Of a stretch of 64,000 nt of DNA, positions 43,775 through 52,353 are shown in pieces. Made by a program: the position numbers and the translations under genes. This stretch comes from Lewinellaceae bacterium (GTDB lineage: Bacteria; Bacteroidota; Bacteroidia; Chitinophagales; Saprospiraceae). The DNA lies in NCBI GenBank assembly GCA_020636075.1, contig JACJYO010000001.1:558001-622000 (forward strand), written 5' to 3'. Below the pieces are notes generated by a model. That model saw nothing but the letters and a program-made list of their open reading frames with translations, ran no database searches and had not been told where the DNA came from. The number at the start of each line of letters is the position of its first letter. Position 1 is the first letter of the stretch.

Positions 43775-44572
43775 TCAATACTTTACCAACCTGCCATTCC
43801 AACGCATGCCGTCTTCGGCAACTGCCGTAACCAGATACAGCCCTCCCGGAATCGAGATCAGATTAAGTTGATGCAACCCAGCTTTTAGTTCATGAGCTGT
43901 TTCCGTATGCATCGTTCGTCCGGTCAAATCCTGCACGGAAATCTTCACTGTGCTACCCGAAATTCCGCGCAAATCCAGCATTACCCGATCTGTTTGTACC
44001 GGATTAGGATATAAATTCAAAGGTTGCGTGGCTGCTGGAGCCGCCGTACTGGTCAGGCAAGCCATGGGGGCAATACCATGCATGTCAAAACTAGAATCAA
44101 AATCGATCAGCGTAGGCGGAAATATCTCATCAATTATTTTATAGTTTGGGCCAATCAGAAGTACTGTCGGGAAAGCAGAAATTACATACTGGCTTATCAC
44201 CTCATTGCCACTGCCCTGGGTGCCACTCACCGATGGAAACTGAATACCGTGTATTTGGTCATATGTTTGCACCTCGGCATTCGTGTCCTGGTGATCAATA
44301 GCTATAAAAACGACATCCTGCGTGTTGCAGCCATATTTTTCATAAGCAAGATTCACCTGTGGCGTGTAATAAATGCAGGGCCCGCAGGTAGTAAAGAAAA
44401 AGTCGAGCACAACAAACTTCCCATCGTCCAGAATATCATACAAACGGATGGTATCCCCATGCGTGCTGACAACAGTAAAATTTTGCGCAGTGAATCCAAT
44501 TTGTGCCCATGCGTAATTTATTCCACCAAAAAACAAAAGCAGCACGGGCATTATTTTTCTAAATAAAATCAT
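43775..44572 (-). CDS. secreted TlpA/thioredoxin-like protein with T9SS sorting tail
   Basis: A signal peptide (to NYAWAQ) is followed by a redoxin domain with the active site FFFTTCGPCIYYTP at about residue 60. A cis-Pro region lies in ISAFPTVLLIG. From about residue 185 the protein has LYPNPVQTDRV and IPGGLYLVTAV, a type A T9SS sorting domain. The protein should therefore work outside the cell, on the surface or in the medium, unlike most TlpA proteins. It may keep secreted proteins reduced or help fold them; a substrate cannot be named. Confidence 0.88.
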   Translation of the reverse strand: MILFRKIMPVLLLFFGGINYAWAQIGFTAQNFTVVSTHGDTIRLYDILDDGKFVVLDFFFTTCGPCIYYTPQVNLAYEKYGCNTQDVVFIAIDHQDTNAEVQTYDQIHGIQFPSVSGTQGSGNEVISQYVISAFPTVLLIGPNYKIIDEIFPPTLIDFDSSFDMHGIAPMACLTSTAAPAATQPLNLYPNPVQTDRVMLDLRGISGSTVKISVQDLTGRTMHTETAHELKAGLHQLNLISIPGGLYLVTAVAEDGMRWNGRLVKY

Positions 44573-44627
44573 GATGCAAGGGTTTTAAACATTGTCTACT
44601 CTACCAGACAATAAAAATCACACACAC

Positions 44628-46322
44628 TCAGGGCAACAAATCCGCATCCACGGCTAAATCCTCCCAGGTTTGGCGGTTTAACCGACGGATCAGCCACCAG
44701 CATATTAATATCGAAATGCAAAAAGCAAGGCCGGTTAACCATAAACTTTTAAACACCAAGTACTGGAGCCCACCGAACACTGCGGCAATCGCGGCAATCA
44801 GAAACATCCACATGGTTTGTGCACCGCTTTGCGCATCGGCCGGAGGTTGCGAAAAAGGGAGCTTTCTCGCAAACAACAAGGTGAATGCCAGCGAAATAAC
44901 CAACTGATTGCACAATGCCAGGGAAAAATGGAGTAGCACCGTTGGCCCGGCATACCAAAGCCCCATTAACAACAAAAGGGAAAACGGAATATAGCCCAGA
45001 TATAAAATCACGGCCAGCACAGCACCTGTAACGATCTGACCAGGTTGCCGCAACGGCGTAGTGTAGAACATCCAGGCAGCCTTGAATTTTTCAGCGTGAG
45101 AGACTTGAATGAGCGCTAGCAATAAAACGAGACTACTCATATAAACAACAGAAATCAAATCAAATCCGGTAAAAAAATCCTGAAGCGATGCTTGTAATCG
45201 CTGATGCCTGTTAAACATAAGCAGCAGGAACAACACAAAAAAATAACCCAGTGTTGGGTACACTTTCAATTTAAATTCCCGGCTGCGGGCTATCATTTTC
45301 CAGGTAAATAAAAAACCGGTGTGCACTACCGGATATTTCGACATAAACCGGGCAAAAAAACTTGAAACCCGCCCCGAACCTTCCGAAAAGGAGGCTCCTC
45401 CTCCGGAGCTTCCCGAGATCATGCCTAGTTTCTGATTGAACGCCGGAGCCAAAAAACGAATCACCACCACCATGCTTAGCAGTGGCATCACGATAGCCAA
45501 TGCACTGGCCAGAAGCATCCGGGCACTGGCATGCCAAGTGACGCTTGCCTCAAATAAACTGGCAAACCAATACGGTGGCGCCAGCAACAGCAACCCCGTA
45601 TCTGGCAAGCGCAACGTCGATAGGTCTTCGATATCCATCAACCTGGGAAACACTTGCGACCCGCCGTAAATAAAAATGACGAAACCAATCTGCACATAGC
45701 TGATGATCGTTTTAAACCGCGCCGGGGTAGTTATGCGCAGGATAATGATGTACACTGCATTGATCAGAAATATGGAAAACAGGACCACAAATAACGAAAC
45801 GGCTAAAAAAACCAGGCCAGCAAATGGGTTTATCCGGATGCTCAGGTAAAGCAAACTGGGCAGGCACATCGGCAGAATAATTTTGCAAATGTGCACAAAC
45901 ACATGCAGGAGCCGTGCTACCACCACTGTAGCATCGTTCACCGGCTTGGGTAAAATGATGTCGTTGTCGCGCACATCGAACAGTACCGAGGTAAAATCGC
46001 TAACCAGCATCATGCATAAAATAGCAATAAATAAACTGAAGAGCAGGGTAAGCTGCAATGAAAAGTCATCGCCTAAGGCAAACACCATCAAAAAACTCAG
46101 GCCCATGAACCCGCTGATAGCCATGGTACCAAGGGTGGCATTGCTGATTTCCTTTTCGGTCTGCCGTTGCCGGGTGAGTTGAATGCTGTTCGGACGCCGG
46201 TCGTCCATCATAAGTTTGGTCGTCAGAATAGCTTTCAGCAGTCGTATGTCCACATTCCAACGCGCAAAAAACCGCCGGGGCGCCAAGGCAACAAACAGGA
46301 GTGCTTTATTGATCCAGTTCAT
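44628..46322 (-). CDS. ABC transporter permease-like membrane protein
   Basis: A 564-residue protein with about twelve hydrophobic segments and few motifs, starting at ATG 46322 (MNWINKALLFVALAPRRFF). It is 11 nt downstream of an ABC ATPase gene, which identifies it as the membrane half of an ABC-2-like exporter. Basic and polar segments around residues 300-345 include a Gly/Ser-rich GSSGGGASFSEGSG stretch. No substrate can be assigned. Confidence 0.8.
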   Translation of the reverse strand: MNWINKALLFVALAPRRFFARWNVDIRLLKAILTTKLMMDDRRPNSIQLTRQRQTEKEISNATLGTMAISGFMGLSFLMVFALGDDFSLQLTLLFSLFIAILCMMLVSDFTSVLFDVRDNDIILPKPVNDATVVVARLLHVFVHICKIILPMCLPSLLYLSIRINPFAGLVFLAVSLFVVLFSIFLINAVYIIILRITTPARFKTIISYVQIGFVIFIYGGSQVFPRLMDIEDLSTLRLPDTGLLLLAPPYWFASLFEASVTWHASARMLLASALAIVMPLLSMVVVIRFLAPAFNQKLGMISGSSGGGASFSEGSGRVSSFFARFMSKYPVVHTGFLFTWKMIARSREFKLKVYPTLGYFFVLFLLLMFNRHQRLQASLQDFFTGFDLISVVYMSSLVLLLALIQVSHAEKFKAAWMFYTTPLRQPGQIVTGAVLAVILYLGYIPFSLLLLMGLWYAGPTVLLHFSLALCNQLVISLAFTLLFARKLPFSQPPADAQSGAQTMWMFLIAAIAAVFGGLQYLVFKSLWLTGLAFCISILICWWLIRRLNRQTWEDLAVDADLLP

Positions 46323-46333
46323 ATTCCAGGCGT

Positions 46334-47107
46334 TTATTCGAAGGCCCGCATTAGTTCGTCCGCAGCCAGGTTATGGGAATCTTTGGACGTGAGGGTTGCG
46401 AAAATCTGTTCGAGGCTGCGGTCGCCCTGTTGTTGCTTCAACTGTTCGAAACTACCGTCGGCGAGAATGGTACCGTTGTCAATCAGGATGATCCGGTGGC
46501 TCACTTTTTCCACGATATCCATCATATGGCTACAGTAAAAAATGGTTTTTCCTTCCTTGGCCAGTTTACTGATCAGTTCTTTTACCAGAATCACACTGTT
46601 AGCATCAAGCCCGCTTAGCGGTTCATCCAAAATGATGATTTCAGGATTGTGCAGCAGCCCGCTTGCCAGCAAAACTTTTTGCCGCATGCCCTTGCTGAAG
46701 GTATCCAGCCGTTGATGCAGATTAGCTTGCATACCGAATGCCGTCATGATACGCACGATCCGTTGAGCGCACACATCGGCGTCCAGCCCGTACAACTCAC
46801 CCATAAAATGGAGAAATTCCGTCGGCGTGAGTACATCATACAATTCGGCCATTTCCGGAATGTACCCAATCCGCTTTTTGGCTTCGACCGGGTCGGAATG
46901 CACATCATGTCCATGCACCAGCACGGTGCCGCTATAATCGCTGAGCAACCCGCACAAGATTTTTACCGTAGTGCTTTTGCCGGCGCCGTTCGGGCCAATG
47001 TAGCCTAGCACCTGCCCCGGGTAAACATCAAGGCTGATGCCCCGCAGCACTTGCTTGGTCCCAAAGGATTTGAACAGGTTTTGTATTTGAATGGACGGAT
47101 TTTCCAT
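46334..47107 (-). CDS. ABC transporter ATP-binding protein
   Basis: ATG 47107 gives MENPSIQIQNLFKSFG. Walker A is GPNGAGKST (about 39-47), the signature is the common exporter variant FSKGMRQKV, Walker B is IIILDEPLSGLD, and the H-loop His is in FYCSHMMD. It belongs to the CcmA/NatA-like drug- and multi-substrate exporter group and pairs with the following permease gene. The aminotransferase gene lies 33 nt upstream on the same strand. Confidence 0.94.
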   Translation of the reverse strand: MENPSIQIQNLFKSFGTKQVLRGISLDVYPGQVLGYIGPNGAGKSTTVKILCGLLSDYSGTVLVHGHDVHSDPVEAKKRIGYIPEMAELYDVLTPTEFLHFMGELYGLDADVCAQRIVRIMTAFGMQANLHQRLDTFSKGMRQKVLLASGLLHNPEIIILDEPLSGLDANSVILVKELISKLAKEGKTIFYCSHMMDIVEKVSHRIILIDNGTILADGSFEQLKQQQGDRSLEQIFATLTSKDSHNLAADELMRAFE

Positions 47108-47140
47108 ATGCAATGGAGTTATTTTTCAAAAAAACACAAG

Positions 47141-48436
47141 TTACAGCGCTTTAAGCCAGTTGCACAACGCCTGCGTACCGGCAACCATTTTCGGACAGTG
47201 CTTTTCGACAAACGCAGGATCGGGCAGCTGACCTCCGGGCAAATTACGGCACGCTTCCAACACCTTGTTTCCGTCAAAATCGACATACGAAAGGCGCGTG
47301 CGAAATGTACCCTGTCGGCAGCCAAAATCCGAGCCCGGCAACAACGCCACACCCGCTTCATCCAACAGGGCCTGGCAAAATGCCCTATCGTCTTCAATGC
47401 CCCGCCGGGATAATGCTTCGCGGTATTTTTCAAAATCAGGCAACAAGTAGAAGCCGCCTTCCGGTTCGGGCATCGTCACGCCGATTGCACTCAACTCGCG
47501 GTACACATACTGCCCGACAGCCGCCAGGGCATTCCGCACATGTTCGAGGTATTGGTCGATCTCCGGATTTTCCAAAAAAGCCGTCACAGCGGCATGTTGA
47601 ATCGGCGCACTGGTGGAGGTAAAGGTTTCGCTGGCGCAAATGGCCATAGCGTTCTCCAGACGCTTCAAGCCACGGGGAAACACAAAAAAACCGAGTCGCC
47701 AACCGCCGGCGCCGCACCATTTGCTCAATCCACCGCTGATAATTGTGCCTTCAGGATAAAACTGCGCAATGGAATCCTGCGTGCCCCGGTGGTTCAGTTC
47801 ACCATAAATTTCATCCGAAAGAACAATCAGCTTGTACCGTCGCGCAACTTCAGCGAGCGCTTGAAGCGTGTCTTTATCGTAAGTGGAACCTGTTGGATTC
47901 GACGGATAATTTAGGATCACGAGGCGCGGGCGCTCCGGGTCCGTCTGGCAAATTGCTTCCAATTCATCGGGCATCAGCAGCAGCCGGTTTGCCATGCGGG
48001 TTTCGGCCCGGGTGACCACACGTCCGATGATCTGTGCCTGTGGTGCGTAGGATACCCAGCTCGGGGCAGGAATTACAATGTCGCCGTAATACGACAGCTG
48101 CAACAAAAACATCAATTCTTTGGATCCCGGTCCCACCAGCACATCGTCGGCAACAGCAAAGGTGCCCTTGCGATGGTTTGTGAATTTGGCAATGGCATCC
48201 CGCAATGCCGGTAAGCCACGTACCGCCAGGTAGTCTTTTTCGTGCGCATGTCGTTTGAGCGCTTCCACCACCAGATCGGGCACCGGAAACGGCGATTGGC
48301 CAAACCCGAATTTGTAAATCGTTTTTCCGGTCTGTTCCAATGCTTTTGATTTTTCATTGATGGCAACGGTAGCAGAGGTTCGCAGACCAAACAGGTTTTG
48401 ATTGATCACGGTCGGAATCGGTGCATTGGAAAGCAT
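47141..48436 (-). CDS. class I/II PLP-dependent aminotransferase (aspartate aminotransferase-like)
   Basis: ATG 48436 is preferred (MLSNAPIPTVIN). The fold-type I enzyme shows VLVGPGSKELMFLLQ, ILNYPSNPTGSTYD with the substrate-contacting Asn, LIVLSDEIYGEL, and the PLP lysine in ISGGLSKWCGAGGWRLG near residue 245. Length (about 431) fits the aspartate/aromatic aminotransferase superfamily. The exact substrate is not predictable. It may share a transcript with the ABC exporter downstream. Confidence 0.9.
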   Translation of the reverse strand: MLSNAPIPTVINQNLFGLRTSATVAINEKSKALEQTGKTIYKFGFGQSPFPVPDLVVEALKRHAHEKDYLAVRGLPALRDAIAKFTNHRKGTFAVADDVLVGPGSKELMFLLQLSYYGDIVIPAPSWVSYAPQAQIIGRVVTRAETRMANRLLLMPDELEAICQTDPERPRLVILNYPSNPTGSTYDKDTLQALAEVARRYKLIVLSDEIYGELNHRGTQDSIAQFYPEGTIISGGLSKWCGAGGWRLGFFVFPRGLKRLENAMAICASETFTSTSAPIQHAAVTAFLENPEIDQYLEHVRNALAAVGQYVYRELSAIGVTMPEPEGGFYLLPDFEKYREALSRRGIEDDRAFCQALLDEAGVALLPGSDFGCRQGTFRTRLSYVDFDGNKVLEACRNLPGGQLPDPAFVEKHCPKMVAGTQALCNWLKAL

Positions 48437-48585
48437 GTTTCGGGTATTTTTTTTGGTGAAAAACAGAAAAAACAAGATGCCTAAAATAAGGCTGTTCTCT
48501 GGAAATGGCGTCGGATGCAGGGAAAAAGGCCTACTTTGGCCACAGAAGTATTGATTGAAAACAAATAAAACTACAGCATTGGCTT

Positions 48586-49911
48586 ATGCGTTGGTACAAG
48601 CAAATTCACTGGCAAATCATTATCGGGCTCGTTTTGGGGCTCGTTTTTGGCATTGCAGCAGCTTCTTTTGGTTGGGATAAATTTACCCACGACTGGATTT
48701 CGCCCTTCGGCACCATATTCATTAATGCCCTGAAACTTATCGCTGTACCGCTGGTGCTGGGTTCCCTGATCACCGGGGTAGCTTCCCTGTCGGATATCCG
48801 AAAACTGGGCCGGATCGGTGGCAAAACACTCGGCATTTACATAGGCACAACGGCAATAGCCATTACGATCGGGTTGGTGCTGGCCAATGTCATTCAACCG
48901 GGCAAGGCAATTCCTGCCGACGTGCGCGACGGACTGATGGCTACCTACAGCGAAAATGTTGGCGACCGCCAGGCTGCCGCCCAAATGGTTGGCGAGCGCG
49001 GGCCACTTCAAATTCTGGTCGACATGGTACCCGACAATATTTTCGGGTCGGCCTCCGACAACCGGAATATGCTGCAGATCGTGTTTTTTGCCATTTTCTT
49101 TGGCATCGGATTGCTCCAGTTGCCGGAAAAACGCGCCAAACCCGTCCTCGACTTTTTTCACGGCATAAACGATGTGACGATCCGGTTGGTCGACCTGATC
49201 ATGCTCATGGCGCCGCTCGGGGTGTTTGCGCTGATCGCCGATATGATCACTACGGTTTCGGATGGCGATTTGGCTAAATTAATGGCCTTGCTTGGCGCCT
49301 TGAGTGTGTACTGCATTACCGTGATTATTGGTTTGGCAATCCAGACTTTTGGTGTTTATCCCGCTTTGTTGCGGATGTTTACCAGCCTGAACCCGTTTCG
49401 CTTTTTTAGTGGAATCGGGAAGGCGCAGCTGGTCGCTTTTTCCACCAGCAGTAGTGGCGCCACGCTCCCCGTAACGATTGAATGTTGTGAGGAAAATATT
49501 GGTGTTTCTGAAGAGGTTTCTTCCTTCGTATTGCCGCTTGGCGCAACGATAAATATGGATGGCACGGCACTTTATCAGGGCGTAGCCACTATTTTCATTG
49601 CGCAGGCGGTTGGCATGGACTTAAGCATGGCCGATCAACTCAACGTCATCCTATTGGCTGTAATGGCGTCGATCGGCACGGCAGCCGTACCCGGGGCCGG
49701 CATCATTATGCTCATCATAATTTTGGAAACCGTTCATGTACCCAGTGCCGGCATTGCGCTTATCCTGGGTGTCGACCGTATCCTGGATATGCTTCGCACC
49801 GTTACCAATGTAACGGGCGACTGCACCGTAGCGACCAGCATTGCCGCTTCTGAAGGTCAGCTGAGGGCCGTTCATCCGGAAGAAGATAAAGACAAGATCC
49901 GCTGGAAATAA
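48586..49911 (+). CDS. dicarboxylate/amino acid:cation symporter (SLC1/GltP type), copy 1
   Basis: A 441-residue sodium- or proton-coupled transporter of the glutamate/aspartate/C4-dicarboxylate family. Hallmarks are the serine-rich hairpin FSTSSSGATLPVT, NMDGTALYQG in TM7, and LDMLRTVTNVTGD in TM8. The Asp and Arg positions that bind acidic substrates in related transporters, and the sodium-site Asn and Asp, are present. So an acidic amino acid or dicarboxylate is expected. A second, very similar copy follows in tandem. Confidence 0.94.
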   Translation: MRWYKQIHWQIIIGLVLGLVFGIAAASFGWDKFTHDWISPFGTIFINALKLIAVPLVLGSLITGVASLSDIRKLGRIGGKTLGIYIGTTAIAITIGLVLANVIQPGKAIPADVRDGLMATYSENVGDRQAAAQMVGERGPLQILVDMVPDNIFGSASDNRNMLQIVFFAIFFGIGLLQLPEKRAKPVLDFFHGINDVTIRLVDLIMLMAPLGVFALIADMITTVSDGDLAKLMALLGALSVYCITVIIGLAIQTFGVYPALLRMFTSLNPFRFFSGIGKAQLVAFSTSSSGATLPVTIECCEENIGVSEEVSSFVLPLGATINMDGTALYQGVATIFIAQAVGMDLSMADQLNVILLAVMASIGTAAVPGAGIIMLIIILETVHVPSAGIALILGVDRILDMLRTVTNVTGDCTVATSIAASEGQLRAVHPEEDKDKIRWK

Positions 49912-49917
49912 AATTGT

Positions 49918-50011
49918 AATTGGCTTTTAGTTGTTGGCTATTGGCCGCTACTGTTGACGGGCAGATTCACTTCCTGAGTGCAACCAATAGCCAATTGCCA
50001 AAAGCCAAATT
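49918..50011. repeat. imperfect inverted repeat (TTGGCTATTGGC type)
   Basis: The left arm 49918-49944 (AATTGGCTTTTAGTTGTTGG and on) and the inverted right arm 49984-50011 share TTGGCTTTT and TTGGCTATTGG with a few mismatches. The hairpin follows the first symporter gene by 6 nt and may act as its transcript end. Confidence 0.65.
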
Positions 50012-50133
50012 CCCCGTACATTGGCTACCGTTTTCCGGGGCATTTAACATGTTGCTTACCGAAGCATTCGGGAATACCATCAAGAAAGCGCCCGGGTTGT
50101 CTCACTCAATTGTCAACCTAATTGCTTTAACCC

Positions 50134-51465
50134 ATGCACTGGTACAGACAAACCCACTGGCAAATTATTCTTGGCCTGGTTGCCGGCCTGGTATACGGCA
50201 TCGTTGCCGCACTAAACAGCTGGAGCGCATTTACCACCGACTGGATTACGCCCTTTGGCGTGATTTTTATCAACCTGCTCAAACTCATTGCCGTACCCTT
50301 GGTGCTCGGTTCGCTGATCACTGGTGTAGCCTCCCTGGCCGACATCCGCAAACTGGGCCGGATTGGTGGCAAAACGCTGGGAATATATATTGGCACTACG
50401 GCACTGGCCATTGCCATCGGGCTGCTCCTTGCTAATATTTTCCAACCGGGAAAAGCAGTACCCGCGGAAGTTCGCGACGGCCTCATGGCGACGTACAGCG
50501 AAAATGCCAGCGCACGCCTGGAAGCGGCACAAAACGTCAGTGAACGCGGGCCGCTGCAATTACTGGTTGACATGGTGCCGGACAATATTTTCGGCTCGGC
50601 TTCCGATAACCGGAATATGCTACAGATCGTGTTTTTCGCCATTTTTTTTGGCATTGGCCTCCTGCAGGTGCCCGAAAAACGCGCCAAACCTGTGCTCGAT
50701 TTTTTTCATGGTCTGACGGATGTCACCATCAGGCTGGTCGACTTGATCATGCTCATGGCGCCGCTCGGGGTATTCGCGCTAATCGCCGATACCATTACCA
50801 AAGTTTCTGATGGCGATCTGACAAAATTGCTGGATCTGCTGAGCGCCCTTGGGGTGTACTGTTTGACCGTAATATTCGGGCTGGCCTTACACACGCTGGG
50901 TGTATACCCCTTGCTGCTGCGTTTTTTCAGCAAAATGAATGTGTTCAAATTTTTCAAAGGCATTGGCAAGGCGCAGTTGGTCGCCTTTTCCACCAGCAGC
51001 AGTGGTGCCACCCTTCCGGTTACAATCGAATGTTGCGAAGAAAAACTTGGCGTTTCCGAGGAGATTAGCGCTTTCGTACTTCCCCTGGGCGCTACGATCA
51101 ATATGGACGGCACGGCACTCTACCAGGGAGTAGCCACGGTGTTCATCGCGCAGGCTATCGGCATGGATCTCAGCCTGGCCGACCAACTCAACGTGCTGCT
51201 CCTGGCTGTCATGGCTTCCATCGGAACTGCTGCAGTGCCGGGAGCCGGGGTGATCATGTTGATCATTATTTTGGAGAGTGTGCATGTCCCCAGCGCAGGC
51301 ATAGCGCTTATTTTAGGAGTCGACCGCATTCTGGATATGCTGCGAACGGTTACCAATGTGACCGGCGATTGCATGGTTGCTGTTAGCATAGCGGCTTCTG
51401 AAGATCAATTAGGACAGATTTCTACCGAATCCACAGAAGAAGATAAAATCAAATGGACGAAATAA
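50134..51465 (+). CDS. dicarboxylate/amino acid:cation symporter (SLC1/GltP type), copy 2
   Basis: A 443-residue paralogue of the preceding gene. The two proteins share almost every motif, including DIRKLGRIGGKTLGIYIGTT, the hairpin FSTSSSGATLPVT, NMDGTALYQG and LDMLRTVTNVTGD. They differ mainly in the first periplasmic loop (LNSWSAFTTD against SFGWDKFTHD) and in TM5-TM6. The substrate-binding positions look unchanged. It arose by tandem duplication; separate regulation is likely, as a 222-nt spacer with a hairpin separates the copies. Confidence 0.94.
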   Translation: MHWYRQTHWQIILGLVAGLVYGIVAALNSWSAFTTDWITPFGVIFINLLKLIAVPLVLGSLITGVASLADIRKLGRIGGKTLGIYIGTTALAIAIGLLLANIFQPGKAVPAEVRDGLMATYSENASARLEAAQNVSERGPLQLLVDMVPDNIFGSASDNRNMLQIVFFAIFFGIGLLQVPEKRAKPVLDFFHGLTDVTIRLVDLIMLMAPLGVFALIADTITKVSDGDLTKLLDLLSALGVYCLTVIFGLALHTLGVYPLLLRFFSKMNVFKFFKGIGKAQLVAFSTSSSGATLPVTIECCEEKLGVSEEISAFVLPLGATINMDGTALYQGVATVFIAQAIGMDLSLADQLNVLLLAVMASIGTAAVPGAGVIMLIIILESVHVPSAGIALILGVDRILDMLRTVTNVTGDCMVAVSIAASEDQLGQISTESTEEDKIKWTK

Positions 51466-51476
51466 GCGCTGACTTG

Positions 51477-51632
51477 AAGAGGGTGTCTCAAAAGATAGAA
51501 ATCTGAAATGCCCGCCGTAGATTATTTTATTTACCACGGAGACAGGGAGACCACGGAGAATTAAACTCCGTGGTCTCCCTGTTGAAAATTAGGAACTACC
51601 TGCGCATGTGAGGACTTAAGAGACACCCTCTT
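51477..51632. mobile_element. 156-bp MITE-like element with 13-bp terminal inverted repeats
   Basis: The ends AAGAGGGTGTCTC (51477-51489) and GAGACACCCTCTT (51620-51632) are perfect reverse complements. Nested inside is a second palindrome, CAGGGAGACCACGGAG (51543-51558) with its perfect complement at 51566-51581, of the same CCACGGAG family as at 9228 and 42710. It has no coding capacity. The end sequence resembles insertion-sequence termini, but no target duplication is seen. Confidence 0.5.
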
Positions 51633-51640
51633 CCGCCCGC

Positions 51641-52159
51641 TCAGTCTACCACTTTGATCACCGGTTTCAAAATAAATTTCCCGTTACCGGTTTTGACAAT
51701 CGACTTTTCGGCATCAAAATCGAGCGTCAGGGAGTCCAGCACCAAACCAAGACTTTTGTCAATCTTGATTTTTAGTCCGGATTGTTCCGCACTGGGTGTT
51801 TCCAAATCGTATAAGGTGCTGTCCACCATGACTGAATTTTCGGGGCCGAGTATCAGTCGAACTTCCTTAAGTACATCCAAGGGTACCGGCCCGGTGGCAA
51901 TAATCGTGTCCACGCCGTTTTGAAAATCCAGTAAATTATAGATGCCGGCATTGGTGGCGAGGGAAAGCCATTGACTCGTATCATCGGCCATTTTCAGGCG
52001 CACCTCCTGGATATCAACGTTAACCTGCTGATAATCGCCCGGACCATCTGTCAGACGAACATTCAACACGGTTTTACCAGAGGTGGAGTCGTCCTTTTCG
52101 CAAGCCCAGGCAACAAAGAGCAAGATGCAAATCAAAAGCAAAAGCGGATTCTTTTTCAT
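51641..52159 (-). CDS. DUF4382 domain lipoprotein
   Basis: A lipoprotein signal ends in LLFVAWAC, followed by EKDDSTSG. The rest is a single DUF4382 domain: LNVRLTDGPGDYQQVNVDIQ, then LLDFQNGVDTIIATGPVPLD and the C-terminal FILKPVIKVVD. The family is common in Bacteroidota as outer-membrane or surface lipoproteins and has no known function. At 172 residues it is a single-domain member. Gene order gives no clue. Confidence 0.9.
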   Translation of the reverse strand: MKKNPLLLLICILLFVAWACEKDDSTSGKTVLNVRLTDGPGDYQQVNVDIQEVRLKMADDTSQWLSLATNAGIYNLLDFQNGVDTIIATGPVPLDVLKEVRLILGPENSVMVDSTLYDLETPSAEQSGLKIKIDKSLGLVLDSLTLDFDAEKSIVKTGNGKFILKPVIKVVD

Positions 52160-52290
52160 GTAAATCGGATTTTGAAACGTAAAGAATTAAAAGAGAATTG
52201 ATTAAGTGACCGCAAAGATGACCATTAAAAAGCGCGTACTCATCCGGGAAAACAACTACCCGCAAATAGGTAAAATAATTTGTGCATAGA

Positions 52291-52330
52291 AAAAGCGCCA
52301 GGTAACAGATCTGTTACCTGGCGCTTTTTT
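52291..52330 (-). terminator. terminator of the M23 peptidase gene
   Basis: The perfect palindrome AAAAGCGCCAGGTAACA-GATC-TGTTACCTGGCGCTTTT lies 24 nt past the peptidase stop codon, with A and T runs on both sides, so it can work in either direction. Confidence 0.88.
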
Positions 52331-52353
52331 AGTTTAAATGAAAACAAGCAGAG

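Noticed and set aside
49920..50435. Open frame covering the inter-symporter spacer
   Set aside because: It runs through a palindromic repeat and into the second symporter gene in another frame; the protein is low-information.
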